Shown: piece after piece, positions 12,249 through 25,700 of the stretch
Layout of the letters: the number at the start of each line of letters is the position of its first letter
How positions within the stretch are numbered: position 1 is the stretch's first letter
From: Pipra filicauda
Lineage: Eukaryota > Chordata > Aves > Passeriformes > Pipridae
Assembly: GCF_003945595.2 (NCBI RefSeq)
Contig: NW_024104285.1
Span: forward strand, 496,001-560,000
Direction: 5' to 3'
DNA length: 64,000 nucleotides
Translations under genes and position numbers: made by a program
The notes under the pieces: model-generated
What the model was told of the DNA's origin: nothing
The model's input: only the letters and a program-made list of their open reading frames with translations
Databases searched by the model: none

Positions 12249-14918
12249 AAGTCAAAAGTAACTCTTTTGACATTTTATGCATGTTTTCTCCTCCGGTGTC
12301 AAAGTCAAAGACAAGGTCTGACAACCTCTGTAATACCTTCATTTAATGAGCTATGGTCAGAAACCAATAGCATTTACAGAGACTGACCTCAGGACCCTTA
12401 GAGAAAGTCCCTCCCAAGCCAAACAATTAGTAAAGGATTAAGCAGCAAAACCAAAGAACAGCAACCACTACAGTATATAAACAAATAAATAATTCTAAAC
12501 CAAGCAGAAATATCCAAACATTGCCCAGAAAGTATCTTTAGGTTGAGAAAGTTAGCGTTAAGCCCTTGCCCTAGAATCTATCTGAAGGTAGAGGCACTCC
12601 TGCCTTATCCCCATCTCCGTGCTCTGTATCAGAAGCCCTGCTCCTGCAGAACACTTGGGGAGCTTTCACATCAGTTATTAAATTGCTACTAAAGATGAAT
12701 CTCATTTTATGAACATATTTGCTGGAATAGTTATGAGGAAAGAGGGACAAAGGGGTAGAACGCAAGCACAGGATTTCTAGTCTCTCTGTTCTTCACTGAA
12801 TTCAGCCTCTCAGTAAGGGAATTCTGGCAGTAAAAACATCCAGCACAAAGTTCTAAATCAAAACTGAGATTTAAATACATCATTGTTGTCCTCACTATCA
12901 GATCAATAGTGTGTGCTGATAATTTATAGATACCAATATAAAAGTGCACTGATAGAGTCAGCACTGGAGAGAAGCTAATAAAGACGGGGGGGAAAAGGAA
13001 GACCAATATTTACAGCATGCTTTACCTGCACTGGAATGCAGTCAAAATCAACATTTTTCACTGGGATTTGTGCTGCTGGATATACTGTATTTTCTCATGA
13101 GTTGCAGTGAGGGGAGGAAAAGAATAAATAAATAAAATCAAAAAGCAGACATTACATCTGTCAGTTGTACACAGAATGTCCTCTGTTTTCCTTCTGTTTT
13201 TATAAACAGCTTTCCAGGAAATTATCTTTCATGAATTAATTACCTAAAATAATTTTGATACTTACTGAGGAACTTCATGTTTATGTGTGGCGCTACAATG
13301 ACCATAATATCTCTCTAGATTATCAGTTTTTGTCAAAGGTTATTGATTTCTCCACATTGCCTTTGTTTTGATGTTAAATATGTATTTCCTGTTGGCCACA
13401 TGTAAATCTGGCTTTACATTTTGTTTAAGGTCTGACCATTTTTTGGCAAGTTCTATACTTACAAATGAAACAGTCAAAAGCAAAATGAAATATATCTTTC
13501 CCAAGATATTCTGGCTGTGGTACAAGGGCCATTTATAGAGTCCTTGGTGTATTTTTCATGTCTTTTGTTCTGCTGAAATAACTGGATCAAAAAATAAAAT
13601 GATGACAGGACTATGTGGCATCAAAATCCAGGTACAGTGTGTTTTACCACTAGGGGACAAAGTCTTGATATTAATTTCTGCTTTCAGCAATCTTATCAAA
13701 GCCTTCTGCTTGGTAATGCAAGTGCTGGGACACCGTTTTCAAAGTCAGGCACTGGGCATAAGTGATTTGACTTTAGCGGTTGACTACAATGAAATTATAA
13801 ATCTCTCTTTTTGAAGTAAATCCATGATAGACTTAAGAATTCCCCAATGCAGCTAGTCTTAAAAAGATGTTGACAGAAGTAAAAGAAGGCCTGACAATAT
13901 CATAATGCTGGGAAATCGATGTAAGAGGTGTCAAGCTCTGCTTTTACAATTCCATGTAAGATCCGCTGAAGTAAATTCAATATGTGCCATTTGAATGCTT
14001 GGCTCATCGAAGCACCAGTGACTGCACAGTAACTACTCTGGTGGAGTAACCAAGTTATGAATGTATTCTATATCCAAAATCAATTTGCTTTTTCTTGTCT
14101 TCCCTCTTTCCTACAGGGTGACAAGTAAGTGCTGTGTATGTGCACACGTATGGGTTTGGTGTTATTTAGTGGTATTTTTTTTTTTTTGTCTGTTGGGGTA
14201 ATTGGACCAAAACCAATGCTAAACCCAGAATTTTTCACAGCAGCTCACAGAAGTAAAAAGCCATGGTCATCATATCACACATATAAAATGTAAATGACAG
14301 TCTGGAATTATTTCATCTATACTGAACTTCCTTGTAAAAAAATATTGTAGTTAGGGTTTCTTTGATGACAAAGTGTTCAATAACAACTTGAATTTTTGTT
14401 TGAAAGGTTAATAAACCTTCATGTCTCATGTTTCTCTGTTCCCATATGGTATACTGAAAATTCTGCTCATACAGCTGGAAGAACATAAGTCAAACATCTC
14501 TAACGCCCACATTTCAACACAAATTGAATGTGAGCAGAGAAAAGTTACATTGTCAGCACTAAATGACCAAAATGGTCAAAATGCAAGAAAAACGCAGGCA
14601 AATAATATAGGCAGAGAAAAGGGGGGAGAAGCTTCAACAGTTCACCAAGCTATTTTTTAGACACTCAAAAGCCTTGTGGAATTAAGCAGAAGAAAAAGAC
14701 TGGAGAGTGTGGAGGTGGTGTGAAGGCCCTGACAAACTAGAAACGAGAAACAACTGCTCTTTACAGAAGACAACAGTTTTGATCCAATTTCTGCTCTACA
14801 GTTTGAAAGAGATTCTTCAGGCTTTACTCTTAAAAACTAATTCAATTCAGCTTTTCAATGTGAGATAAAATATTACTCCCATTTAAACTGGAAATGCTTC
14901 AAAACTAGTGTGCAAATG

Positions 14919-14945
14919 TATGTGTGTGTATATATATATATATAT
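14919..14945. repeat. (TG)n(TA)n microsatellite
   Basis: Four TG units pass directly into about eight TA units, then TGTACACAC. A second TA array lies some 70 bp downstream, and the two flank a short unique segment. Confidence 0.9.
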
Positions 14946-15010
14946 GTACACACTCACCAACCTACATATAAATTTAAGTGTTTATATGGGATATACATTT
15001 GATTGTGTAG

Positions 15011-15037
15011 GTACATATATATATATATATATGTATA
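15011..15037. repeat. (AT)9 microsatellite, nearly palindromic
   Basis: Nine AT units lie between GTAC and GTATAC, which makes the locus almost perfectly self-complementary. It is the second of two TA arrays within 120 bp. Confidence 0.9.
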
Positions 15038-15084
15038 CAGTCCATTAAAGCAAACATATATTTGTACATTCAAACAAGTGTTTG

Positions 15085-15160
15085 TACCCCTGCCCATGGC
15101 AAGGGGGTTGGAACTAGTTGGTCTTTAAGTTCCCTACAAACCCAAACCATTCTGTGATTC
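15085..15160 (+). mobile_element. CR1 LINE 3' end fragment
   Basis: Only the last 76 bp of a CR1 remain: TACCCCTGCCCATGGCAAGG, GGGTTGGAACTAGTTGGTCT, TTAAGTTCCCTACAAACCC and AAACCATTCTGTGATTC. This is the subfamily with the AGATGATCTTTAAGGTCCC tail. Severe 5' truncation is typical. It sits 48 bp after the second TA microsatellite. Confidence 0.92.
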
Positions 15161-17824
15161 ATCTGATCTTTGAAAGAACATGTACAGATAGATAAATGTG
15201 TATCTAGAAAGGCTCTTTTGGTTACTTTATAATTCTTCCTGAAGTTTAGTATTCAGCATCCACTTACTTAAAGGAAAAAGATCTAATGAATTGCAAATTC
15301 AGTAAAAGCATGTTATATGCTATTCTTGCATATAGAACGTGACATTTTAAAAAAATAATAAGAAATTTAAGGATGTTTGTAACTTTTATGTAAATATTTT
15401 GAAGCACGTTAAAATTTTAAAGAAACAAATGCTGTAATGGAGTACTAGACTCCTATGCCTTTTTTCATTTGTTTGTTTGTTTGTAAAACTCCCTTGAGTT
15501 CCCATAAGTGGCACTTTGGCAGCCTATGTTCTTAAAGCCCCCAGGTTCCTAGGATTTAAGATCAAAAGATCTTTTAAAGACAGCAGGTGTTAAAAGCCTT
15601 TAATATAAAAGATAATGGAGACATTAAAAAAAAAAAAAAACAAACCACACACCAAAAAGTCAGCTGCTTTTCACTGTTTCCAGCTCGGTATCTCCTGAGT
15701 CCCGTGAGCAGGTTAATCTTTGACACAGCCTCGAGCTACTTCTAGTGTAAGAATTTAAGCAAAGAGGGATGCACAACCTGCCTCACACCAGCCTGGGATG
15801 TGGAGTAGTTTGAACTGCAGTAAGACACAGGGAACTTTAGGGTTTCTATTCAAAATAAATAAGGGCTTCTCAACACTTTTCTCCTTAAGAGGGAACAACA
15901 GAGGATACAGACACAACAGTGAATATTAATCTTCCAGTTTAGCTTCGTACTAAGAGAATGCCGCAGAGCAAAGGGAAATCACAAGAGCCAGTGCTATCAA
16001 GTAAGTTTATATTGGCACACGGGTGGCTTCTTGTCATTGCAGATCAAAGGGTGCAGCTCCCTGGATCAGACCATGGGGGTGTGTCATCCTCCCGAGGAGA
16101 CTGATACCACCACAGAATACACATCTGACCAATTGTGCTTTCACACAGGAGCCCTTTGAAAAGTCCATCCTGATTGACTCAACGCTTCTGGCTATACATT
16201 CCACAGTTTCAGTATAGAGTGTGGCACTTCTGAGCCTCCTGCTATTCGTTTTCAGTTTGTTCTCTTTTGTTGTCATAGCACTTTCGCTTTGTTTGCAAAC
16301 GACAGGAAAAAAATTCTGCCCTGGCACAGCAGCCATTGAAAAAAAAAGAACCCCAAAACAAAAGACAAAACCAAAACACAGAACGAAACCGATCAAAAGC
16401 CCACTCTGAATATTATCAATTGCATTAAAAACCAAACAAGTAAAAGACAGAATAACTGGAAATCAAATGCCACAAAACCAAAATAGCTTAACAGTTACCT
16501 GTGAAAGTCCTACACACCTCAGATGGACTGAAATTTTTTAGATAAATCTTCTCTTCATACCATCACCCTGCATGGTAGGTGAAACCATGTATTATAAAAT
16601 AAATAAGACATTTTTTTTTCCCCCAATATGTACAACAATCCCCATGCTAACAGTACTTTTTACTTTAGTCTGACATTTTGCAGTATCTGTTACATCTCTA
16701 TGCTGCACAGAGACATAACACCTCATGAGGATGAGTAAATCCAAAGGAGTACTTTTTATTACCTGTAAAGAATAAAACAGACCGAGCAGCAAACAATAAA
16801 AATGCTCTCCAATAAAGGAGTGTTTCTCTGAGGTGTTACCAACATAAATCTCAAAGCAGAGGAAAACAGGACATTCATTCAAAGAAGGAAACCAGCTACC
16901 TGTCCTGGATTATAAAAAATCTCTATGTTACCAAAATCTCTACATGTAGCAGACAGACCCTGTTCCTTTATTTCAAGGAGAGGAACACTTACATGCAAAG
17001 ATCCTCTCCACAGTATCAACATGACATCAAAAGATATCTCTCACTATGTTGGTAATATCTCTGCCCTTAAAAGTGATCTTTTTGTTCTCCAGAAGTTGGA
17101 AAAACACCTGAGCTATGAAAAAAAAAGTAAAACCCTCTGAACAGACTCCATAAAAAAAAATTATCATTTTAGAAAGTCTACAGAATATGAAGAATATATA
17201 TTTTACTTCAGTCTTTCTTTTTGACAGCTTTCCTGAGCTGGCCATCTGCATTAGCTCTGTCAGCCTGCCAGCTGACAAGTTCCATTTGTTGAGCAGATAA
17301 TTGTAGCTGTTTTATTTTCCCAGTAACACACTATCACAAAACACGAGAGCATTCAGCTTACTTTAGATATGTTCTTCAATATACAGAGGGCAGTGAATAA
17401 TAGTGAAAACTGTTTTGGCTGACAAGCAAAGCATGAATGTGTCACATCAAATAGTTTGTCTTGCTCAGTGTTCCTTCAGAACAGATAGCATTTAGATTTC
17501 ATATTTTACAAGAAAGGCTTGCTAAGACAGCTGCAAATAGGTTGCATTTCAGGTAAAACTTATTAAAAAGTTTTCCTCAGTTTTTTAAAACTTTATTTCA
17601 TAAGTCTCTAAATATATAATAGAATACATAAGTGTCATAAACCACAACTTTCAGATAAAGAAAAGGGATTTGAAAATTCAAGGGATTATATATTACATCA
17701 CAAGCAGGTTACAGTTTTCTGGTCATAATTATTATACTTTTACAAAACCAGCTGTATTTTAAATGAGCTATTTCAATATCAGTAGCCCAGGAAATGAGTT
17801 TTAATTACCTCGTGTTTAAGTTGT
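15161..17824. other. Unique non-coding stretch with simple repeats
   Basis: It contains a (TTTG)4 run at 15468-15483 and an A15 run at 15626-15640. A 133-codon minus frame (16034-16435) and an overlapping plus frame after an acceptor-like TTCTTGTCATTGCAG (before 16043) were examined. Neither has a domain, and the plus frame reaches a stop without a donor. No gene is called. Confidence 0.45.
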
Positions 17825-17979
17825 AGAGTCATAGAACAGTTTGTGTTGGAAGGGGCCTTAAAGGTCACCCAGTTCCAGCCCCTCTGCCATGGGCAGGGAC
17901 ATGTTCCACTATCCCAGGTTGCTCCAAGCCCCACCCAACTTGGCCTTGGACACTTCCAGGGATGGGGCAGCCACAGCTT
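17825..17979 (-). mobile_element. CR1 LINE 3' fragment (minus)
   Basis: On the plus strand it reads AGAGTCATAGAACAGTTTGT, GTTGGAAGGGGCCTTAAAGG, CCATGGGCAGGGACATGTTC, CAGGTTGCTCCAAGCCCCAC and TTCCAGGGATGGGGCAGCCA. This is the reverse complement of the CR1 3' end, about 155 bp. It breaks off at CCACAGCTT, the point where the 5' truncation lies. The match to the consensus wording is close, so it is one of the younger copies here. Overlapping short open frames on both strands are by-products of the repeat. Confidence 0.95.
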
Positions 17980-20900
17980 ATGTGGTTTTCCAAAAGATTT
18001 GACTGATTTGCCACATAACCTACAAGGGGGGTGACTGGCACATTCACAACCTAGATTTCATTCAGATAAGAACCCAGCTGGTGAGTTTTCAGTCACCAGC
18101 TTTCAGAATTGAGGTCTAAAAGCTCACCTGAAGCAGTGGAGGACAAGCCCAACGTGACTCAGTGCAAGTGCAGCCACGACCAGACCTGAGCTTTGGTGCC
18201 CAGGAACTCCTCACAACACAGCACCTCTCCTGTCTCAAGTCACCACCAAGAGGAACCCCAAAGGCACAGACTAAATTAACTCAATTAACATGTTGTGGAT
18301 GTTTCTGGATATTTTACAGATATTTCACCGGGGTGAACTGAGGTCTAGAAGTCTTTTGAGTGCTGTGCCACAGTCTCTAATCCAGGCTTGCTACTGACAT
18401 TTCCCTTGCCCTTTCTAAGACATTGAAGAGCCTTTGCTTGTGTCTTACTGTTATTTGTACAAACCCTGATAAACCATTTTAGGAAGCTGAATTATCCCCC
18501 AAAATGGTATCTTTTTCCATAGGGTTAGTTTTTAAATAATCTTTTCCTGAGCCCTCTTACCACATGATGGCATAAGGGTCAGTACAGCACCAGGTAGGAA
18601 CACAGGGTTGGCAGCAGATGGGAGAACTGGACCCTGAAAACTAGATTTAGATCAGTCTGTACTTCCATTTATAACAAAAATCTGATAAAATGATTTCACT
18701 TCAGACTGTGAAGCAAAAACTAAGTCTTAAATATTTTGAAACATTGTAGAAGAATTTAGGTTGAAACAGAAAACTCTCTATATTTACAAAGCACATAAAA
18801 AAAAAGTCAATCTATTTGCCTCTGGTATTGCTTGATAGAAATATGCCGGTTTCAGGGGAGGAAGGGTGCAGATTCTATTATTTCAAGGTCATTCAACTGT
18901 GCAATCACAGTTTCGTTCATCAGAATGGGAATACAATCAATACTGCACATGAAAAAGTTACACTGCTCCACAGAATGGATTTAAAGACAATCCTCACTTT
19001 GGGCAGCTCATTCTGATGGTCACTTCTACCGCTGGACAAAGCAATTCTTCCTCCTGCAGTTTTGGTTACATGTGCTGTTTAATCAACATGGGCAGGGATA
19101 CCAAGGGCGAAGATTGTAGATATTTAAATACTAGAACAAAAAAAAATAGTCTTTAAGGAATGGATCTGCAAATGTGAAAGGGCATTAGAAATTACAAGAG
19201 TTTGTCACTTGAAATTTGGAAATCAATAATTATTCAATCACAATTCCATACTCATGGGAATGCAAGTCCTGACCAAAATGCTGTATCTCACAATTTCTTA
19301 AAGCGAGGGAAAGAGGATCTGAGCTGTGGACACTTAACATGCAGTGAGAAATAAGAGGAATTGAAAGAATCACAATAAACTGTTGTACATAAATGGTTTA
19401 GGACAAGGAGACAAAACAATACCCATTTTTGGATAAACTACATTTCACAAACATGAGCTACTAAGTCTACTACAGCACTGAAGATGCTGCCTGAAGCAGC
19501 ACACTGCAGAGAGAGAACTTGATTTACCAGTGTAAACCTGCTTTACACCACTTCTATTCCAGTCCAATTTGTAGAATCAATATATATGACTCACTGTTGT
19601 CTGACTTCCAGTTTGCACCAAGATAATTTTATTTGCTAAAATGATGTGACAATGCCATTAAAGAAGAAATGGGATTCATTATGTATAAGCATTTAGGCTT
19701 ATGACTTCCCCCTGCCTAAAATCAATGGAAAAATTCATCCACATCCTTCTGTCAAATACTGTTCCACTCAAACTCAGAATTGAATTGAAAAAATACCTTT
19801 TAAGTCTGTATTTTCTTATATTTTTCTTTGTTAATCAATCATTTACACCCCAGTGCTATGCCTTTATTATCCCATTATTTCATCTCCACTGATTAGCAAA
19901 GAAAAGTTTCACTTTATCTGCAAAGAATAATTGTTGACATTTAGTGTGCAAAACTTTTAATTTGTAGTTTTGATTTCATTTTTATTAAAATCAAACCTAC
20001 CATGAGTTTAGCACAGCAAATTCCACATATTACCAGTTCATCAGTTTAATCCTGAGGTGATTAAAATACAGGTACATGCAGCAGTAGACACACACTTGTC
20101 ATCTGCTCATTGGACAGGTCATAAGCCTTCTATAAAAATGTGAATAGAGCTGCATTCGCTAATAAAACTTTCAAAAAATCTTGTTGAGTAAACAGTGCTT
20201 TAATATTAAGACACACAACAACAGAAACCTTCTTTTCACACATTTTTTTTTCCTTTTTAACCACTTGTTATAACTTTTCTTTCTGTCTCTCAAGGTAGAA
20301 ATAAAACAATTACATGACTTATTATGACACTTGGAGTGAGAACCAAAAAAATGAAAAGGTTCTCTTAAGGACAACAAATATAAGGTTAAGACCACTTTGA
20401 ATAAATTTTATAAAAGTATCTTCAGGGAAAAAAAAATCTAAATTCTTCAAAGTAACAGGTGAAATAGGTGAAGGGACAGACAATGTATTAGGGAAAAACC
20501 CCAAGCATTTATTCAGTCTTTCAAGATTCCTTTTTGACTGCATGAGTTCCCTGTCTAGTCTGCTGCTTTTTGGCTGTGAACCTGGGGATCACTGCATATC
20601 TAAACAAGAGGGTTCTCTTCTCCTTAATGAGATTTTTAGTCAGATCATTAATATCCTTTATATTTAATCCATTTTTTCATATGTAAACAGCATTAATTGG
20701 GAGTAAAATGGAGTAAGAGTCTGCAGTATGAATGAAATTTTTAAGAACTCTGAATTTAGCAGAGTAAATGGTATTTCTAGGGTCCAACACCTTGAAAAAG
20801 GACCACTGTGAGGCAGAAATGGAAAAGAAACAGATGATGAAAACCTACAGGGAACTGACAGATATCTGGGACTTCTGTGGAACAAAAATTGTTTCCCTGA

Positions 20901-21724
20901 GGAAGGGAAACATGCAAAACTACTAAAATTTTAATCTTATTTTTAATATTTAAAATCCAGCTGTCTCAGTTACTTCTAATGAGAAGAGGCCTAATATAAC
21001 ACAAGCACAATATTAGCTTAAGACAACAAATTTGCCAATAAATGCTTGGCTCGTTACTGGTCTATATTTATTCTCTTTACATACAAGAAGTCAAGCATGA
21101 AGATGACCTTTCCAAGTAACCAAGATGGTACACTTTAATTGCAGAGACGGACACAAAACTACAGCTACAGTTCTGTAAATTACTGTGTGTAATTTAACTG
21201 ATAAAGAGTAGCATTTTCAGTTTTAAAAAACTACGGCGATATAGCCAATAAAATGTACTTACACAAATAGAACTACAACAATACTGCAGCAAAATGAACT
21301 TACAAACTAGAAGGCCATAACACTGGAGAGGGACTCTGCCCAACTTTGCCAATAGTAGAGATACAAAAAGACTTTTTATGCCCCTCTTCCACCGTAATGT
21401 AACAGGTCACTGTTGCTCCAAGCACCAGGATACCCATGGGAAATGAGCTTAAAAGGAACTGTGATTACACTTTTAGCTCTACCCACTTTCTGAGACCAGA
21501 GGAAAGTCTACAAAGTTATTTTCCAAACTATTTCTCTGAACACTGCTGTGTCAGATGCTCCCAGTCTTAGACAGAAGATAAGGAAAGCAGAGATGTGTGA
21601 ACAGAGATGGGCACCAGTTTGTGCAGTTTCCCCTATTCCAGCAAACACAAGAAACTCAGCTCTCATTCAACGTACCAGAAGTGCAGGACCTTTAAAACTG
21701 ATTTATTAAGGGCATTTAAGAACA
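17980..21724. other. Unique non-coding stretch with a GC-richer patch
   Basis: The patch at about 18110-18270 is visibly richer in G and C and has three CpG, unlike its surroundings. A minus-strand segment at 18128-18185 within it ends in TTCAG before GTGAGC, a strong donor match. The acceptor side (CACCAAAGCTCAG) has a weak pyrimidine tract. No protein or repeat family was recognised. The rest shows nothing. Confidence 0.4.
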
Positions 21725-22191
21725 TTTAAGAAAGATGTGGGCCTGTTAGAGCAGGTGCAGAGGAAGTCACAACGATGATGGGAAGGCTGGAGAACCTTTC
21801 CTATGAAGACAGGCTGAGAGAACTGGAGTTGCTCAACATGGGGAAGAAAAGGCTCCAGGGAGAATTTAGAGCACCTTCCAGTACCTAAAGGGGTCTTATA
21901 AAAAGGAGGGACTTTTCATATGGACAGTTAGTGACAGGACAAGGGGCAATGTTTTTTTAACTTGAACCAGGGTAGGTTTAGGTTAGATGTTAGGAAGAAA
22001 TTCTTTACTCAGAGGGTGATGGAGTATTGTAACAGGTTACCCAGAGAAGGTTGGGAAGTGGCTGCCCCATCCCTGGAAGTGTTCAAGGGTAGGTAGGATG
22101 GGATCCCAAGACACCTCATCTAGTGAGTGGCACCCCTGCCCACAGCAGGAGGGCTGGAACTAGATGATCTTTAAGGTCCCTGTCAACCTAG
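21725..22191 (+). mobile_element. CR1 LINE 3' fragment, longest copy in the window
   Basis: About 467 bp of a CR1 reads in order: GTGGGCCTGTTAGAGCAGGT, CCTATGAAGACAGGCTGAGA, GAAGAAAAGGCTCCAGGGAG, CACCTTCCAGTACCTAAAGG, TAGTGACAGGACAAGGGGCA, GTTAGGAAGAAATTCTTTAC, GGCTGCCCCATCCCTGGAAG and TAGATGATCTTTAAGGTCCC. The first portion corresponds to the very end of the reverse-transcriptase frame plus the 3' untranslated region. No intact frame survives. The octamer tail is degraded to AATTACTATTC. A second copy in the same orientation begins 200 bp downstream. Confidence 0.96.
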
Positions 22192-22390
22192 TAATTACTA
22201 TTCAGAAGCAGCTTTTGTAAAGTTAAAATTTCAATAAAAGTTCACTTTCTTCTTTGCCTGTCAGCTAAGAAATATATTAAAAATTTCTTTGCTTTTATTT
22301 GGTGCTTGAACGGTTGAAAATATAAATATTTGTTTTAGAGATGATGCATATTAATAGTTATTTAACTTAAACCAACAAACACTGGAATTG

Positions 22391-22718
22391 CAGCCTTCCA
22401 GTACCTGAAGGCAGCCTACAAGAGAGATGGAGAGAGACTATTTACAAGGACATGGAGTGACAGGACAAGGGGGAATGGTTTCACACTGAGAGTAGATTTA
22501 GATTAGATATTAGGGAGAAATTATTTACTGTGAGCGTGGTGAGGCCCTGGCACAGGTTGCCCAGAGAAGCTGTGGCTGCCCCATCCCTGGAAGTGTCCAA
22601 AGCCAGGTTGGATGGGGCTTGGAGCAACCTGGGTTAGTGGAAGGTGTCCCTGCCCATGACAGGGGGGTAGAATGGGATGAGCTTTCAGGTCCTTTCCAAC
22701 CATTTTATGAGTCTATTA
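22391..22718 (+). mobile_element. CR1 LINE 3' fragment, second of a same-strand pair
   Basis: About 328 bp runs from GCAGCCTTCCAGTACCTGAA through GGAGTGACAGGACAAGGGGG, GATTAGATATTAGGGAGAAA, GTGGTGAGGCCCTGGCACAG and CCAAAGCCAGGTTGGATGGG to GGTCCTTTCCAACCATTTTA and a decayed tail TGAGTCTATTA. It is truncated further 3' than the upstream copy and lacks the reverse-transcriptase end. A 60-codon minus frame across it is antisense to the repeat and not a gene. Confidence 0.96.
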
Positions 22719-25700
22719 CTCATAGATCATCTTTGATTTAAAGAAATTCCATAAATAATCATCAGGACAGAGGATGAGGGCCATGTATTTTCCTGGTATT
22801 TTGATTGAAACTGTAAGAGAAAAATATTGTGCTGCATTTTAAGGGCACTTCAGAGAACAGTCACACTTACTTTAGATGTGTATATTAAAATCCCAATATA
22901 TCTGGAAAAAGTTTTTTACAATCCCAATATCAAAAAAAAACCTCAAGGAAAAGACCATAATTCCCTCTTTTCACAGTATGAATTGTGAATGGAGTCTGTG
23001 CTTTAAGGTTGTCATGCTTGCATGAGGCCTTCACAGGTTAATATGAAATCCATGGTGCTTAGAGTATTTGTACCTCTTACAAATAACAGTTCCACAGTAA
23101 CGCCATAAATTGAGGTTTGCCTTTTTAATATTCTTTAAACCTCCATCCAGAGTGTAATTGCTGCCTTACAGAGTTTCTGCCATGTTTCTGTTTTGCACGC
23201 TCTCACACGTTTTCAGGAGTACAGTCAGCAGGTATAAACAGGGTCAGTTTGTGTTCACGGACCTGTCACACATTTCAATAGAAAGCTGACAAAAGATTTG
23301 CCTTCAGATCTCTCTTAGGTGCTTGAACACATGGTAAGGTCTGGTATTTTAAGCTCCCTGCAAGATTTTGCTTACTATGTGAATTAATTTAGTATGTTGA
23401 ACACATGAAATACATAAGTAAATCATCACCTGTGTGAAGAGGAAGTCATAGCACAGTCAATGCTGCACTTCTGAGAATCTGCCTAATTAATTCTAATTTA
23501 CTTTGCAAATTATATAGCTGTCTAATTAATTCTAATTTACTCTGCAAATGATACTAAGAGCCAATTTGCACTAGTTTTGTGCCTTCTGTCTGGTGGTTAA
23601 ACATGGACATTGCCATCCCTCACTTGCCTGTAGGTGTTCCAGACAAGAAAAAAAATACTTCCAGTGACATTGTGGAGATATGGAAAATAAAGCATTTCAT
23701 AAACATTGATTTTGTTGACATTTAAATATATTCCTTTTTTAAAAGTCATATTCCTCTTCTACCTTTTGAGGTCATTTTCCCCAAAGCTTCCTTAGAAATT
23801 TATGAGAAATAATTTCAGCTCATGATTTCAAAATAGAAATAAGAAAAGGTTTCCATCAAATTTATAGATTGAAAACATTTTAACGCTTTTTGAAATAAAC
23901 TCTTTTTCTTACAATTTATGGAATTCAAATATGTTATTTTCCTATACCAATTTCTGATTTTTTGTATAAATTATAATTTCTTTTAGAAAAACAAAACAAA
24001 ATTGTTTTTGTCTAGCTCTGCTTTGGAAATCAAACATCTTGGTGCACTGCTGTCAGTAATAAATAGTTACTGGCTTAGTCTAAACATATGGTGAATTCAG
24101 TACAACAGAAAAAGCAGAATTGCAAAAACAAGCAATTATTCCGACAACAGAGGAGAAGTGCTATTCTTTTGATTTTTTTTCAATCCATTTCTTCCTATTA
24201 AGGTAAAACCTTCATGGCAACTGCCTTGAAATTCATAGGAATTCCAAATAATTCAGAACTCAAAACAGGAAATAAATCTTTTATTTCCTCTCTTTGTTTA
24301 TGCAATGCAAGGTGGCATCAGAAATGGAAAAGCAATGGCACTGATCCAAACTGGGGTTTTTTTTGAGGAAAAGAATAAGACCCTCACGGAACTTGATGGC
24401 ATTCCTCATGTTTGCCACTGAAATATTGCTGTGAACTATCACATTTTCATTTTTGTGGTTTGTTTAAGGTGAACAATGGGACATGAGCTGTGTCACACAC
24501 TGGCAAGACTGAGTAAAGGAATGGTTCTTTTCTATTTTATTAAGGTATATAAATATAACTGGAGCACAGTCTTGCCCAATACCAAGCACCCTCAACACCT
24601 GCTCTGATGAATCTCACCCCTGACAGCACCCGGAGAAGGAAGCAGCAACTCTTGGCTGCTGGAAAGTCTTCACCTTTCACAGTAATTGAGTCCCCAAACA
24701 ACCTACTTGGGGAGTTTCAAGCAAACTGAACACCCAAAATGGCAACACAATAGTGCACAGCAAATTCTCTGATAAATCTCACAGACCAAACATTGCTGAA
24801 ATCCTATGAAACCAAACTCTGTCCACTGCACCAAGAAAAAATTAAAAACAAGCAATCTTTCAAAACTCACACTGTCAAAAAGCAGAATGGAATTAATTTT
24901 TAGTCACTGATTTTTGCTTTTTTTGAATACGCCTAAAATTTTGGCAGCATAACTTTTAAGCAGCTTTGTAAGCTTCACGGAATGTTTTATTTAACCTTAC
25001 TAATAAATCCTTGTTAAGTGAACAGCAAAAAAGTCAGCACTAATCATTACCAAAGTGTGAAAATGAATTCTTATAGTTTTGAGTATTTTGAGTTAAAATT
25101 GGGCAGGACTTCTGACAAAACAACAATTTTCTCTGCCAAAAGATGATTATACAGTCATGTGTGTGAAATCTCTCAAGAACCAAGACAAATACAGGTTAGC
25201 AACAGCAGAAAAATGGCCCCAAAGGTCTAAATGCCCTATTCCCCTCACGAAAAAAAAAGTAGAAAATCTAAGCTGAACACTGTATTATTATAAATAACAT
25301 GGGAGAAAGTGACTTCTCCACCCCTGGGGAATGTGCATTCACATTCACAGCCTTAAACATGGAAAATGTCCATTCATATTAATAGGGTTTCTACAAAAGA
25401 CTTTCTGTAAGTGTAGCAAAATGGAGATAAGCTGCTGCAAAGAACATGGGATCTGTGCTTTGTTTTCTTTCTCTTAGGCTGCACTTTGTCACTGACTTCT
25501 GGAATCAAAGGAAAGATTAGCAACATGTAGAAGGGCATGTACAAAGTAAGCCAGCCTGAGAGCCAAGAACTGGGTCATCTGCTGTCAGCTGTGAAAACTG
25601 CTACATGCTACAGAAAGGGAGGGGGAGAATCACTGGTAAGATATTTCTCTGGGTTTAGAGCAGCTGACAAAGTTGCCACATGGAAAAAACTCATCACTGG

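Larger units (their letters stand above)
9947..14918. other. Long unique non-coding stretch
   Basis: I recognise no repeats apart from short T, A and TG runs (for example T13 at 14175-14187). Open frames up to 114 codons (11610-11954) have no domain and occur on both strands. One exon-like segment (10866-10937) is listed separately. Nothing else could be supported. Confidence 0.45.

Noticed and set aside
16034..16435. 133-codon minus frame overlapping a plus frame that follows a good acceptor
   Set aside because: Neither peptide has recognisable features. The plus frame hits a stop without a donor, and the minus frame ends without a splice or gene structure.
24541..24900. TATA-like box followed by C-rich sequence, considered as an LTR or promoter
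   Set aside because: No paired LTR, no TG...CA boundaries with target duplication, no primer-binding site and no downstream gene.
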